Shown here: positions 32,607 through 41,583 of the stretch, piece after piece
Position numbering within the stretch: the first letter of the stretch is position 1
Layout: each line of letters opens with the position of its first letter
Assembly: GCA_963798195.1 (NCBI GenBank)
Contig: CAWCSF010000004.1
Span: 186,001-250,000 of the forward strand
Length of the DNA stretch: 64,000 nt
Origin: CAVSRC01 sp963798195
GTDB taxonomy: Bacteria > Pseudomonadota > Alphaproteobacteria > Rhizobiales > Kaistiaceae
Direction of reading: 5' to 3'
Made by a program: the position numbers and the translations under genes
The notes under the pieces: model-generated
Seen by the model: only the letters and a program-made list of their open reading frames with translations
What the model was told of the DNA's origin: nothing
Database searches by the model: none

Positions 32607-34484
32607 CTAGCCGGTGTAGCCGATAGCCGCCGCCCGGTTCTTGTCGAACCACCAGGTCACCTCGGGCTGGAAGGCGTAGTCCGGCTTCTCCGCCGGCCAG
32701 CCGAAGATATCCCAGTAGGCGAGGCGATGGTTGGCAAGGGTCCACGCCGGGCACCAGTACTGGCCGGCGCGGAAAACACGGTCGATGACGCGCGTGATGG
32801 TTTGCAGATCCTCGCGCGTCTGCACCTTGGGCAGCAGCGCCAACGCGGCGTCGATCGCCGGCTCCTTGACGCCGGCATAGTTGCGGCTGCCGGGCGTGTC
32901 GGCGGCGCGCGATCCGTAGAACTGTTGCAGCCCGTCGATCGGCGTCGCGCCGAACGAGAACGCCTGCATCACGATGTCGAAGTTGAAGTCGTTCTCGCGC
33001 GCCTGCGCCTGCACCGGGTCGACCTGGCGGATGCTGGCGTCGATGCCGAGCGCCTTGAGATTGTTGATGTACGGCGCGAACACGCGCTCGAAGACAGCCG
33101 CGTCGATCAGGAACTCGACCTCGAAGGGCGCGCCTTCCTCGTCAACCAGTTGCGTGCCCATCTGCTTCCAGCCGGCCTCGGCCAGCAGGTCCGCTGCCCG
33201 TTTCAGGATGGCGCGGTCGCGGCCGCTGCCGTCGGTGCTGGGCGGTATGTACGGTTCCTCGAATGCCGCCGCCGGAAGGTCGGCGCGGAACGGTTCGAGG
33301 ATGGCGAGCTCCGCTTCGCTCGGCAGTTCGATGGCAGCGAAATCGGATCGCCCGAACACGGAGGTCTGGCGAACGTATGAGCCGAAGAAGAGGTTCTTGT
33401 TCGACCATTCGAAGTCGAAGGCAAGCGCCAGGGCTTGCCGCGTGCGCGGGTCACGAAACTTGCCGCGCCGGGTGTTGAAGTACCAGCCTTGCAGCGACGG
33501 CCGTTTCTCGCTGGGGAAGTCGGTGGATTTCTTCACCTTGCCCTGCTGGATGGCCGGGAAATTGTAGTCGTTCGCCCACGTCAGCGAGGTGAACTCCTCG
33601 CGGTGGGTGATGTCGCCTTTCTTGAAAGCCTCGAAGGCTGCCTGCCGTTCGACGAAAAAGTCGATGCGGATGGTGCCGAAATTATTCTGGCCGACATTCA
33701 CCGGGAGGTCCTTCGCCCAGTAGTCGTCGACGCGCTCGTATTCGATGAAGCGCGCGGCCGACACCCTGCCGACCCTGTAGGGACCGGAGGCCAGCGGCGG
33801 CGACTGGGTCGAAGCGTCGAACGTCTTGTCGGCATAGTAGGCCTTGGAGAAGATCGGCAGCCCGGCGATGACAAGGATCGTTTCGCGTGTGCGCTGGTCG
33901 TTCAGCTTCACCACCAGAGTCTGTGGGTCGCTGGCCTCGGCCGAATCCATGGCGCGCAGCGGCTCGGTGATCGTCGGATAGCCTTTCTCCTTCAGCGTCA
34001 TCAGCGAGAAGGCGACGTCTTCGGCGGTCAGCGGGGTGCCGTCATGGAAGCGCGCCTCGGACCGCAAATGGAACGTGAAGGTATTGCCATCCTCCGATAC
34101 GTCCACGCTCTCCGCCACCAGCCCATACACCGCTTCGGGCTCGTCGGTCGCGCGCGCCATCAGCGTGTCGAAGGTGATTTCCATGCGTGGCGGCGAGTCG
34201 CCTTTCAGCACGAAGCTGTTCAGCGTGTTGAAGGTTTGCGGCGACTGGTTGAAGAGCCAGTTGGGCACCTGGAAGTTCATGCGCCCGCCCTTGGGTGCAT
34301 CCGCGTTGACGTAGTCGAAATGCGCGAATCCCGGCTTGTATTTCAACTCGCCGAAGATCGACAGGCCGTGCAGTCCGGTCTTGCCGGAGGCCCACGCCCA
34401 TGGCGCCAGCAGTGGCGCGGCGGCAATGGCGCCGGCCCCGGCGAGCGCGGCGCGGCGCGTCAGGCCGCGCGACGGCACCCTCAC
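32607..34484 (-). CDS. peptide ABC transporter substrate-binding protein, YejA-like (second copy)
   Basis: A 625-residue SBP_bac_5 protein with an N-terminal signal (SRGLTRRAALAGAGAIAAAP) that has a twin-Arg flavour, then FDYVNADAPKGGRMNFQ, ADEP-type YGLVAESVDVSEDGNTFTF and HDGTPLTAEDVAFSL, the oligopeptide-binding family signature. It is a paralogue of the next upstream gene. GTG 34484 overlaps the stop of that gene (GTGA) and has GGAGG at about eight bases; GTG 34478 is an alternative. Duplicated binding proteins may widen the range of peptides imported. Confidence 0.88.
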   Translation of the reverse strand: MRVPSRGLTRRAALAGAGAIAAAPLLAPWAWASGKTGLHGLSIFGELKYKPGFAHFDYVNADAPKGGRMNFQVPNWLFNQSPQTFNTLNSFVLKGDSPPRMEITFDTLMARATDEPEAVYGLVAESVDVSEDGNTFTFHLRSEARFHDGTPLTAEDVAFSLMTLKEKGYPTITEPLRAMDSAEASDPQTLVVKLNDQRTRETILVIAGLPIFSKAYYADKTFDASTQSPPLASGPYRVGRVSAARFIEYERVDDYWAKDLPVNVGQNNFGTIRIDFFVERQAAFEAFKKGDITHREEFTSLTWANDYNFPAIQQGKVKKSTDFPSEKRPSLQGWYFNTRRGKFRDPRTRQALALAFDFEWSNKNLFFGSYVRQTSVFGRSDFAAIELPSEAELAILEPFRADLPAAAFEEPYIPPSTDGSGRDRAILKRAADLLAEAGWKQMGTQLVDEEGAPFEVEFLIDAAVFERVFAPYINNLKALGIDASIRQVDPVQAQARENDFNFDIVMQAFSFGATPIDGLQQFYGSRAADTPGSRNYAGVKEPAIDAALALLPKVQTREDLQTITRVIDRVFRAGQYWCPAWTLANHRLAYWDIFGWPAEKPDYAFQPEVTWWFDKNRAAAIGYTG

Positions 34485-36376
34485 TTGCCGCCTCCGGTCT
34501 TGGCGGCCTTGTCGGCGTCCCACCACCACACCGTCGGGAAGCCGATGACGAACTTGATCTTGTCGTAGCCGGGATGGCCGAAGCGGTCCCAGTAGGCGAT
34601 CCGGTCCTTGAGGATCGTGTAACTCGGGATCACGTATTGCTGCCACATCATCACGCGGTCGAGCGCCTTGACCGCAGCCACCTGCTCGTCGCGGTCCTTG
34701 GCGAAAATGATGCGCTTGGTCAGTTCGTCGACGGCAGGGTCCTTGATGCCGGCATAATTGCGCGAAGAGTCGCGGTCGGCGGCCGCCGAACCCCAGAAGT
34801 CCATCTGCTCATTGCCCGGCGAGTTGGATTCGCCCCAACCGGCATAGACCATGTCGAAGTCGCGCGAGCGGATGCGTGTCACGAACTGGCTCGAGTCGAC
34901 CGAGCGAATGTTCATTGTGATACCGATCCGCGCCAGTGTTTTCTGGTAGGGCAGGGCGACGCGCTCGATCGTCGGGCCGTTGAGCAGCAGTTCAATCTCG
35001 ACCGGCTTGCCGTCCTTGCCGATCAGCTTGTTGCCTTGCAGCTTGTAGCCGGCCTCCTGAAGAAGCTGCACGGCCTTCCGCAGGTTCTCGCGCTGCTTCG
35101 CCGGATCGCCACCAACCGGATTGGTGTACTCGTCGGTGAAGACCTCTGGCGGCACCTCATCCCGGACGGTCTCCAGAATCTCCAGTTCCTTGCCCTCCGG
35201 CAGGCCCTTCCAGGCGAGCGGGATGCCGTAGAAGAACGAGTTGATGCGCTCGTACTGGTCGAAGAAGATCGTCCGGTTCAGTTCCTCGAAGTCGAAGGCG
35301 TAGTTGAGCGCCCGGCGCACCCGCACGTCCTGAAAGAAGGGACGACGCAGGTTCGGCACGAACCCGACCATCACGCCGGACACCTGGTCGAGCGACACCA
35401 GTTCGCGCGTCACCCTGCCGGCCTTGAACGCCGGGAAGTCGTAGGCGGTCGCCCAGCGCTTCGCCTCGTTCTCGGTCCAGAAGTCGAAATTGTCGGCCTT
35501 GAAGGCCTCGAACTCGACGTTGAGGTCGCGGTAGTACTCGTAGCTCACCTTGTCGAAGTTGTTGGTGCCGATGTTGACGTTGAGGTCCTTGCCCCAGAAG
35601 TCCGGCACGCGCTCGTAGGTGATTGACCGGCCGGGGCTGACGCTCGCCACCTTGTACGGCCCGGAGCCCAGCGGCGGCTCAAGCGTGCTCTTGGATATGT
35701 CGCGTTTGTTGCCCTTGGCGTCGGTGCCCTCCCACCAGTGCTTGGGGAGAATGGTGAGTTCGCCGACGATTTCAGGCAGTTCGCGATTGCCGGTCTGGTC
35801 GAAGGTGAAGGTCACCTGTCCGGGCGCGGTTACTTCGGCCTTCGTGACGTGCTGGTAGTAGAAGCGCTGGCTCTGGTTGAGTTCGACCGTTTTCTCGAAC
35901 GACCACACCACGTCCTCGGCCGTGATCGGCTCGCCGTCGTGCCACTTCGCCGCCGGGTTCAGCCGGTAGGTGACGGTGGAATAATCTGCCGGGTAGCGCA
36001 CCCCGTCGGCGATCGCGCCGTACTCGGCTGAGATGTCGGCTTCGTCGAGCGCTCGCATGGTGAGCGACTCGTAGATCAGGCCGAGCCCGTCGGCGGTAAC
36101 GCCCTTGTCGATGATCGGGTTGAGCGTGTCGAATGTCTGGCCCGTGCCCGAGAGGCGGGCGGTGCCACCCTTCGGCGCGTCCGGGTTGACGTAGTTGAAG
36201 TGGGGAAACCCGGGCGGGTATCCCGGCTGGCCGATCAGGCTCAAGGCGTGGCGCCACTCGCCGGGTGGGGGCGCTGCCGCGTTGCCCCCGGCCTGCTGCG
36301 CCATCGCGGCAACGGCGCTGGCGGCGATCGCCGCGAACGCCAGAACCGTCGTCGAAATCCTGAACATAGGGGGCAT
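34481..36376 (-). CDS. peptide ABC transporter substrate-binding protein, YejA-like (first copy)
   Basis: A 631-residue periplasmic protein with signal peptide MFRISTTVLAFAAIAASAVA and SBP_bac_5 features: FNYVNPDAPKGGTARLSG, TFDTLNPIIDKG, KWHDGEPITAEDVVWSFEKT and a C-terminal YAGWGESNSPGNEQMDFWGS. It opens the operon yejA-yejA-yejB-yejE-secreted protein-yejF on the minus strand. ATG 36376 has GGAGAGC upstream; ATG 36367 is also in frame. The duplication of yejA is common in rhizobial relatives. Confidence 0.9.
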   Translation of the reverse strand: MPPMFRISTTVLAFAAIAASAVAAMAQQAGGNAAAPPPGEWRHALSLIGQPGYPPGFPHFNYVNPDAPKGGTARLSGTGQTFDTLNPIIDKGVTADGLGLIYESLTMRALDEADISAEYGAIADGVRYPADYSTVTYRLNPAAKWHDGEPITAEDVVWSFEKTVELNQSQRFYYQHVTKAEVTAPGQVTFTFDQTGNRELPEIVGELTILPKHWWEGTDAKGNKRDISKSTLEPPLGSGPYKVASVSPGRSITYERVPDFWGKDLNVNIGTNNFDKVSYEYYRDLNVEFEAFKADNFDFWTENEAKRWATAYDFPAFKAGRVTRELVSLDQVSGVMVGFVPNLRRPFFQDVRVRRALNYAFDFEELNRTIFFDQYERINSFFYGIPLAWKGLPEGKELEILETVRDEVPPEVFTDEYTNPVGGDPAKQRENLRKAVQLLQEAGYKLQGNKLIGKDGKPVEIELLLNGPTIERVALPYQKTLARIGITMNIRSVDSSQFVTRIRSRDFDMVYAGWGESNSPGNEQMDFWGSAAADRDSSRNYAGIKDPAVDELTKRIIFAKDRDEQVAAVKALDRVMMWQQYVIPSYTILKDRIAYWDRFGHPGYDKIKFVIGFPTVWWWDADKAAKTGGGK

Positions 36377-36486
36377 AGCTCTCCGTGATCCGCCGTTTTC
36401 GGCCCCTCACAGAGCATATTAAGGGCGCAGCCGCGAGAGGAACACCAGCGGCTGGCAGCTTTATGACTGAAATTTAACCTGAAAAG

Positions 36487-36515
36487 CGGATCGCCGGGCT
36501 GTTCCCGGCGATCCG
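36487..36515 (-). terminator. intrinsic terminator of the cytochrome c gene
   Basis: CGGATCGCCGGG (36487-36498) pairs perfectly with CCCGGCGATCCG (36504-36515) around a five-base loop. On the minus strand the stem is followed by CTTTTC, a short U-tract, and it begins six bases after the cytochrome c stop at 36521. This is the clearest intrinsic terminator in the window. Confidence 0.75.
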
Positions 36516-36520
36516 GAAGC

Positions 36521-37276
36521 TTACTGCGCCGCGGGCGCGGTGCCCGGATTCGCCCCGCTCGGCTGGCCGGGCGGCTGCTGCGCGTCGGCGGGAGCTGCTG
36601 CCGGTGCGTCGCCGCCTGCCGGCGCGGCAGGTGCCGCCGTGCCGCCTGCCGGTGCGGCCGGAGCCGCTGCGCCGGCAGCCGGGGCCGCCGGCTGTTCCGC
36701 TGCTGGCGCCTGCGCCGAAGCGTCGGGCAGCGGCTGCGGATTATCCGACAACGTGTTGAGGTAAGCGATCACGTCGGCGCGGTCCTGCGGCTTCTTGATG
36801 CCGGCGAAGGACATCGCCGTGCCCGGGATGTAGCCCTTGGGGTTGGCGACGAAGCCGTCGAGATGCTCGAAGGTCCAGGTGAAGCCTTCCTGGCCCTTCT
36901 CCTGGAACGCCTGCGAATACTTGAAATTGCTCTGCGGATGGATGATCGGGCTGCCGACCACGCCGTAAAGGTTGGGGCCGACTTTCGCCGGCTGGCCCTT
37001 CTCCAGCGTGTGGCAGGCCAGGCACTTCTTCGCCTGTGATGCGCCCGCTTTCACGTCCGCCGTCTGCAGCCGCACTGCGATCGGCTGCACGTCGGCAGCT
37101 CCGCCGCCACCGCCACCGCCGGTCTCGCCGCCCGTCTCCGCCACCGCGATGACGTAGCCCGGCTGCTCAGCCTCGGCCGGCGTGTAGATCATCTCCGACA
37201 CGATGCTCAGCGCCATGACGCCCAGCCCGGTGCCCAGCACTGCCCCGGCGATCTTGTTCCACTCGAATGAATCCAT
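36521..37276 (-). CDS. membrane-anchored class I cytochrome c (CycM-like) with Ala/Pro tail
   Basis: A 251-residue protein with an N-terminal uncleaved anchor (IAGAVLGTGLGVMALSIVSE), a Gly-rich linker near residues 49-58, one heme-binding CLACH motif, and the distal Met probably in GTAMSFAGIKKPQDR. The core (KCLACHTLEKG, VGPNLYGVVG, FEHLDGFVANPKGYIPGT) matches membrane-bound cytochrome c552/CycM of rhizobia, which carries electrons from bc1 to cytochrome aa3 oxidase. About 60 residues at the C terminus are almost only Ala, Pro and Gly and are unusual for the family. ATG 37276 is the family start. Confidence 0.87.
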   Translation of the reverse strand: MDSFEWNKIAGAVLGTGLGVMALSIVSEMIYTPAEAEQPGYVIAVAETGGETGGGGGGGAADVQPIAVRLQTADVKAGASQAKKCLACHTLEKGQPAKVGPNLYGVVGSPIIHPQSNFKYSQAFQEKGQEGFTWTFEHLDGFVANPKGYIPGTAMSFAGIKKPQDRADVIAYLNTLSDNPQPLPDASAQAPAAEQPAAPAAGAAAPAAPAGGTAAPAAPAGGDAPAAAPADAQQPPGQPSGANPGTAPAAQ

Positions 37277-37495
37277 CGTCAAAACCGCTCCGGAGGCATG
37301 TCGCCGGTGAAAGCCGCGTTTCCCGCGGGCAGGCGCATGCAAACGATCCCCCAACGACGGCTCACCGGAATCGTTCCGGGACCGCGCTCGGCGCGGAAAC
37401 TACAAGCTTTCCGCGGCGCTAGGCAACACGTATAAGCCGCCTCGATTGAGACTTATTGTCCCTCAGGGGGAAGGCCCGTCCAGGGCCCGAAAGCC

Positions 37496-38239
37496 GTGAC
37501 CGACCGCGCCATCGTCCTCATCCCGGCCCGCATGGCCTCCACCCGCCTGCCGGGCAAGCCGCTGGCCGATATTCACGGCGACCCCATGATCGTCCACGTC
37601 TGGCGCCGGGCCGTCGAGGCCGATGTCGGCCGCGTCGTGGTCGCCACCGACGATCTCGGCATCGCCGCCGCCATCGAGCTTGCCGGCGGCGAGGCGGTCG
37701 TCACCCGGCCCGACCACCTCAACGGCACTTCGCGGATCCACGAGGCGCTGCAACGTCTGGATGCCACCGAGGAGATCGTCGTCAACGTTCAGGGCGACCT
37801 GCCGACCATCCAGCCGGCTGCCGTGCAGGCCGCGCTCGCGCCGCTGGCGCTCCCCGAAGTGGACATCGGTACGATCTGCGCCGTCATCACCCGCGCGGAG
37901 GAGAAGACCAATCCCAACGTGGTCAAGGTGGTCGGCAGCCCGTTGACCCTGGCCGAGGAAGACGCCGGCATTCTCCGCGCGCTCTATTTCACCCGCGCCA
38001 CCGCGCCATGGGGCGAGGGGCCGCTCTATCACCACATCGGCCTCTATGCGTATCGCCGCGCCGCGCTCGATCGCTACGTCGCGCTCAGCCCGACGCCGCT
38101 CGAGCAACGCGAGCGGCTGGAGCAGCTCCGCGCGCTGGAGAACGGTATGCGCATCGACGCCGCCATCGTTGACGCGGTCCCCCTCGGTGTCGACACTCCT
38201 GACGACCTCGCCCGCGCCCGCGAGATGCTGAAGCCCTAG
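37496..38239 (+). CDS. kdsB: 3-deoxy-manno-octulosonate cytidylyltransferase
   Basis: KdsB couples CTP and Kdo to CMP-Kdo for lipopolysaccharide core synthesis in the cytosol. The 247-residue product has the nucleotide loop [40 protein letters not shown] (metal-binding Asp) and [10 protein letters not shown], all typical. The start is GTG 37496. It is divergent from the cytochrome c gene, with 219 bases between them that probably hold both promoters, and is followed by pheA 61 bases later, a conserved rhizobial order. Confidence 0.94.
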   Translation: MTDRAIVLIPARMASTRLPGKPLADIHGDPMIVHVWRRAVEADVGRVVVATDDLGIAAAIELAGGEAVVTRPDHLNGTSRIHEALQRLDATEEIVVNVQGDLPTIQPAAVQAALAPLALPEVDIGTICAVITRAEEKTNPNVVKVVGSPLTLAEEDAGILRALYFTRATAPWGEGPLYHHIGLYAYRRAALDRYVALSPTPLEQRERLEQLRALENGMRIDAAIVDAVPLGVDTPDDLARAREMLKP

Positions 38240-38300
38240 CTCCCGCTTCCCGTATCCGCCCGCATCCGCTAAGCCTCCGCCCACAAGGGGGAACGCACCC

Positions 38301-39152
38301 ATGCCGAAGTCGATCGTTTTCCAGGGCGAGCCGGGGGCCAATTCCGAGGTCGCCTGCCGCGAGGTGTATCCGAAGGCCACGGCCGTCCCGTGCCCGACTT
38401 TCGAGGATTGCTTCGCCGCGGTCGAGAGAGGCACGGCCGATCTCGCCATGATCCCGATCGAGAATTCGCTCGCCGGCCGCGTCGCCGATATCCATCACCT
38501 GCTGCCCGGCTCGAAGCTCAACATCATCGGCGAGCATTTCCTGCCGATTCATTTCCAGCTGATGGCCCCGAAGGGCGCGACGCTGAAGACGCTGAAATCC
38601 GTCCACAGCCACATCCATGCCCTCGGCCAGTGCCGCAAGATCATCCGCAAGCACGGCTGGAAGGCCGTGGTCGCGGGCGATACCGCCGGCGCCGCGCGCG
38701 AGGTCGCCGAGGGCGGTGACGTCACCCAGGCCGCGCTCGCCCCGGCCATCGCCGCCGGCATCTACGGCCTCGATATCCTGGCGAAGAACGTCGAGGACGC
38801 CGCGCATAACACCACGCGCTTCATCATCCTGTCGAAGACCGAGAAGCGCGCCCGCCGCGCCGCAGGCAGCGAAGGCAAGATCATCACCACCTTCGTCTTC
38901 CGCGTGCGCAACGTGCCGGCCGCGCTCTACAAGGCGATGGGCGGCTTTGCCACCAACGGCGTCAACATGACCAAGCTGGAGTCCTACCAGCTCAACGGCC
39001 AGTTCTTCGCCACCCAGTTCTATGCCGATGTCGAAGGCCACCCTTCGGACCGCAACCTGAAACTGGCGCTGGAGGAGCTCGCCTTCTTCTCCAACGAGGT
39101 GCGCATCCTCGGCGTCTATCCGGCGAGCCCGTTCCGCAAGGGGCTGGACTAG
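38301..39152 (+). CDS. pheA: prephenate dehydratase
   Basis: A 283-residue stand-alone PheA that turns prephenate into phenylpyruvate for phenylalanine synthesis. The PDT domain has FQGEPGANSEVACRE, MIPIENSLAGRV and the catalytic TRFIILSK motif (NTTRF); the C-terminal ACT domain (FRVRNVPAALYKAMGGFATN, LESYQLNG) should bind phenylalanine for feedback inhibition. The chorismate mutase domain found in enterobacterial PheA is absent, as usual in alphaproteobacteria. GGGGGAACG precedes ATG 38301. Confidence 0.95.
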   Translation: MPKSIVFQGEPGANSEVACREVYPKATAVPCPTFEDCFAAVERGTADLAMIPIENSLAGRVADIHHLLPGSKLNIIGEHFLPIHFQLMAPKGATLKTLKSVHSHIHALGQCRKIIRKHGWKAVVAGDTAGAAREVAEGGDVTQAALAPAIAAGIYGLDILAKNVEDAAHNTTRFIILSKTEKRARRAAGSEGKIITTFVFRVRNVPAALYKAMGGFATNGVNMTKLESYQLNGQFFATQFYADVEGHPSDRNLKLALEELAFFSNEVRILGVYPASPFRKGLD

Positions 39153-39160
39153 CCCCGCCC

Positions 39161-39925
39161 ATGGGCGCGGACGCACCGGGCCCGCTCGTCGGCGCCGGCA
39201 AGGAGGCCGAGGTCTTCGCCCTCGGCGATTGTGTCGTGAAGCGCTACCGGTCGCCGGAGAAGAAGGTCTCCGCCTTCCGCGAGGCCGGCATCCTCGCCGT
39301 GGTCGAGGGCCTGGGCTTGCCGGTCCCCTCCGTCCGTGAAGTCCGTCAAGCGGGTGGCCGCTGGGAAATCGTGATGACCCGGGCCGAGGGCGCGTCTTTC
39401 GGCGAACTGGCCGGGCGCGATCGCCAGCGCGTACCGGAGATCCTCGCCGCCATGGTCTCGCTCCACCGGCGCATCCACGCCGCGCCCGGCGCGCAGCTTG
39501 CCAGCCAGAAGCAGAAGCTCGCCGCCGGCATCGCCCGCGCCGAAACCCTGCTTGGCTCTGAGCGCAAGGCGCAATTGCTTGAGTCGCTTGCCGCGCGGCC
39601 GGAGGGCGACCGCCTCTGCCACGGTGATTTCCATCCGCTCAACATCATCGGCGAACCCGGTCACGAGATCGTCGTCGATTGGCTCGATGCCACCTGCGGC
39701 GATCCGGCCGCTGATGTCTGCCGCACCTTCGTGCTGATGAAGCCGCACGCGCCCGAGATCGTCTCGGCTTACGTCGATGCCTACGCCGCCGCGTCCGGCA
39801 TCGCCCGTGACGCCGTCATGGCCTGGCTCCCCTTCGTCGCCGCCGCCCGGCTGTCCGAAGGCGTGCCGGAGGAGGTCGATGGGCTGATGGAGATGGTGGG
39901 TGGCGGAGATTCAACGCTGCCGTGA
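39161..39925 (+). CDS. aminoglycoside phosphotransferase (APH/ChoK) family protein
   Basis: A 254-residue kinase-like protein. The catalytic loop is CHGDFHPLNIIG (Asp as base, Asn as metal ligand) and the DFG-equivalent is VVDWLDATCGDPAADV. The N lobe has a shortened form with GAGKEAEVFALGD, the nucleotide loop. Such proteins phosphorylate small molecules; antibiotic resistance should not be inferred. It starts nine bases after the pheA stop and is probably in the same operon. Confidence 0.8.
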   Translation: MGADAPGPLVGAGKEAEVFALGDCVVKRYRSPEKKVSAFREAGILAVVEGLGLPVPSVREVRQAGGRWEIVMTRAEGASFGELAGRDRQRVPEILAAMVSLHRRIHAAPGAQLASQKQKLAAGIARAETLLGSERKAQLLESLAARPEGDRLCHGDFHPLNIIGEPGHEIVVDWLDATCGDPAADVCRTFVLMKPHAPEIVSAYVDAYAAASGIARDAVMAWLPFVAAARLSEGVPEEVDGLMEMVGGGDSTLP

Positions 39926-39985
39926 ATCATCAACCGGTGCTAGCATCCCGTCCGGGACAGGGAGGCTCAGCGGCGGGAGGCGGTC

Positions 39986-40580
39986 ATGCCCACGGAAGTC
40001 GGAACGGGAATCCTCGGGCTTAGCCCGGATTGGCTGAAATACGGCGCGCTCGGGCTGCTGGCGATCAGCATCCTGGTGGTCGCGGTGGTCACCTTCTCCG
40101 GCGCCAAGAGCCGCGCCTCCTTCCGCCTCGCGCTGGTCTTCATGGGCTTCACGCTCATCGTCGCCGCGCTCGCTATCGGCTCGGAAATCTTCCGCGAGAA
40201 TTCGGCCGTGGCGAAGGTCCAGGAAGAGGCCGACGCGTGGAAGGTCGCGCGCCACTGAAGCGGAGACCGCGCGCGATGCCGCCGTCACCGCCCTCGACGC
40301 GCGCGAAGACGTCAATGGCCGCGCATGGAGGCGGACCAGACGAAGACGTTCGCCGCCATCGCGGGCGAGACCCGCAGCATTGCCAATGCGCTCGATGCCA
40401 AATGGTGCATCGAGGTCAAGCAGGACGAGCGACTCGCCCTTCAAGGCGACGCTGATCCAGATCGTCAATCAGATGCGCACGTCGATCGCGAAGATCCAGC
40501 AGACCATCGGTGGCGACCCGCCGCCGGTCGCGCCCGAGTGCGTCGATCTCGGCAAAGAAATCCGTGATCGGCGGATGTAG
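39986..40580 (+). pseudogene. membrane-anchored hypothetical protein with three apparent frame breaks
   Basis: ATG 39986 opens a 90-residue frame with two hydrophobic helices (YGALGLLAISILVVAVVTF and FRLALVFMGFTLIVAALAI) that stops at 40258 after VQEEADAWKVAR. Coherent protein-like sequence then continues in another frame (ATEAETARDAAVTALDARED, about 40251-40310), returns to the first frame (ADQTKTFAAIAGETRSIANA to WCIEVKQDERL, to about 40435) and switches again (SPFKATLIQIVNQMRTSI to PPVAPECVDLGKEI, stop 40578-40580). Together they would give a protein of about 195 residues with a periplasmic helical domain and two Cys. It is either a decayed gene or a cluster of sequencing indels; no family was recognised. 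Confidence 0.55.
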
Positions 40581-40664
40581 CGACGGGGGCCCGACCAGTT
40601 TGCCGGCTCATCCCCCGCGGTCTAAGCTTTGCCGCCATCCGGGGGGAATGACGACCAGGCCAAC

Positions 40665-41574
40665 GTGACCAGCTCCAATGTGGTCGCCTTCGCGACCGAC
40701 GCCGCGCTTTTCCCGGCGACGATCTTTGCTGCAAACCGTCTGGCGTCCCTCGGCGTGCCGGACAATGTCGAGATCATCGTTTTCTCGGATTCGTTGCGCG
40801 ATCTGAAGCTCGCGCAGGAGTGGGGCGCGAAATTCACCCTGAAGCATCTCGATCTCAAGGTTGGCTCCGCTGCGCTACGCCCGCATGCCTCCTTCTATCG
40901 TCTGTTCCTCCCCGGCCTGTGTCCGGGCGTGGACAAGATTCTCTATCTCGACAGCGATACCTACGCGGAGAACGAGACGGTCTGGCGCATTTTCGATCTC
41001 GACCTGAAGGGTAATGCGTTCGCGGCCGTCCGCGATTATGCCGCGGTCTACGATCCCCAGGGCGCCGGCGAACTCGCGTTCACGGGCTGCGCCGATGGCC
41101 GCTACCTGAACAGCGGCGTGCTGCTGATGGATGTGCGGCGGTATATCGAACGGGACCTCCAGCGGAAGGTCTCCCAGACCGCCGGCGCGCACGCGGCGGA
41201 CGGATCAGACCGCGATCAATTTCACGCTGCGTGGCAAGGACTGGCTTGAGCTGTCCCCGTCTTTCAATGCGACGGCGCCCGCGCGCTACACGTTCCTGAA
41301 GGACCTGTTCCCGCCTGTCATCACCCATTTCGCCGGTCCCGAGAAGCCATGGCAGGGGCAATCCTCTCACCGTGCCCGGCCGGAGATGGTGCGCTTCTTC
41401 CCGCGCACGCCGTGGCCGGCCTTCTTCTCGGACCGGTTCAACATCGCCGACGCGCTCAGCCAGCAGGGCGGCGCGGCGCGCGTCCCGCCGGGTTTCGCCG
41501 AAGCCGTCCAGCCTTATCTGGCGACGCCCTTCGCCGATATTGAGCAGGGCATCATCACGCCATCCGTTTCGTAG
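40665..41574 (+). pseudogene. GT8-family glycosyltransferase, frame broken near 41200
   Basis: The first frame holds VVAFATDAALFPATIFAANR, the metal-binding DXD motif in KILYLDSDTY, and YLNSGVLLMDVRRYIERDL, the pattern of family 8 glycosyltransferases (LgtC/glycogenin-like). It loses meaning after about 41195, while a second frame takes over at RTDQTAINFTLRGKDWLELS and continues through ITHFAGPEKPWQG (the family HFxGxxKPW motif) to TAG at 41572-41574. A single indel explains this. GTG 40665 is the best start; a TTG at 40629 is in frame. The acceptor is unknown, possibly lipopolysaccharide. Confidence 0.75.
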
Positions 41575-41583
41575 CACTCGGGC

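Noticed and set aside
30815..32626. 603-codon plus-strand frame opposite the yej permeases
   Set aside because: Composition is typical of an antisense shadow (Arg, Glu, Val repeats) and no ribosome binding site precedes it.
39161..39925. Antibiotic-resistance aminoglycoside phosphotransferase
   Set aside because: Only the general APH/choline-kinase fold is seen; its place after pheA fits a housekeeping small-molecule kinase, so no resistance role is claimed.
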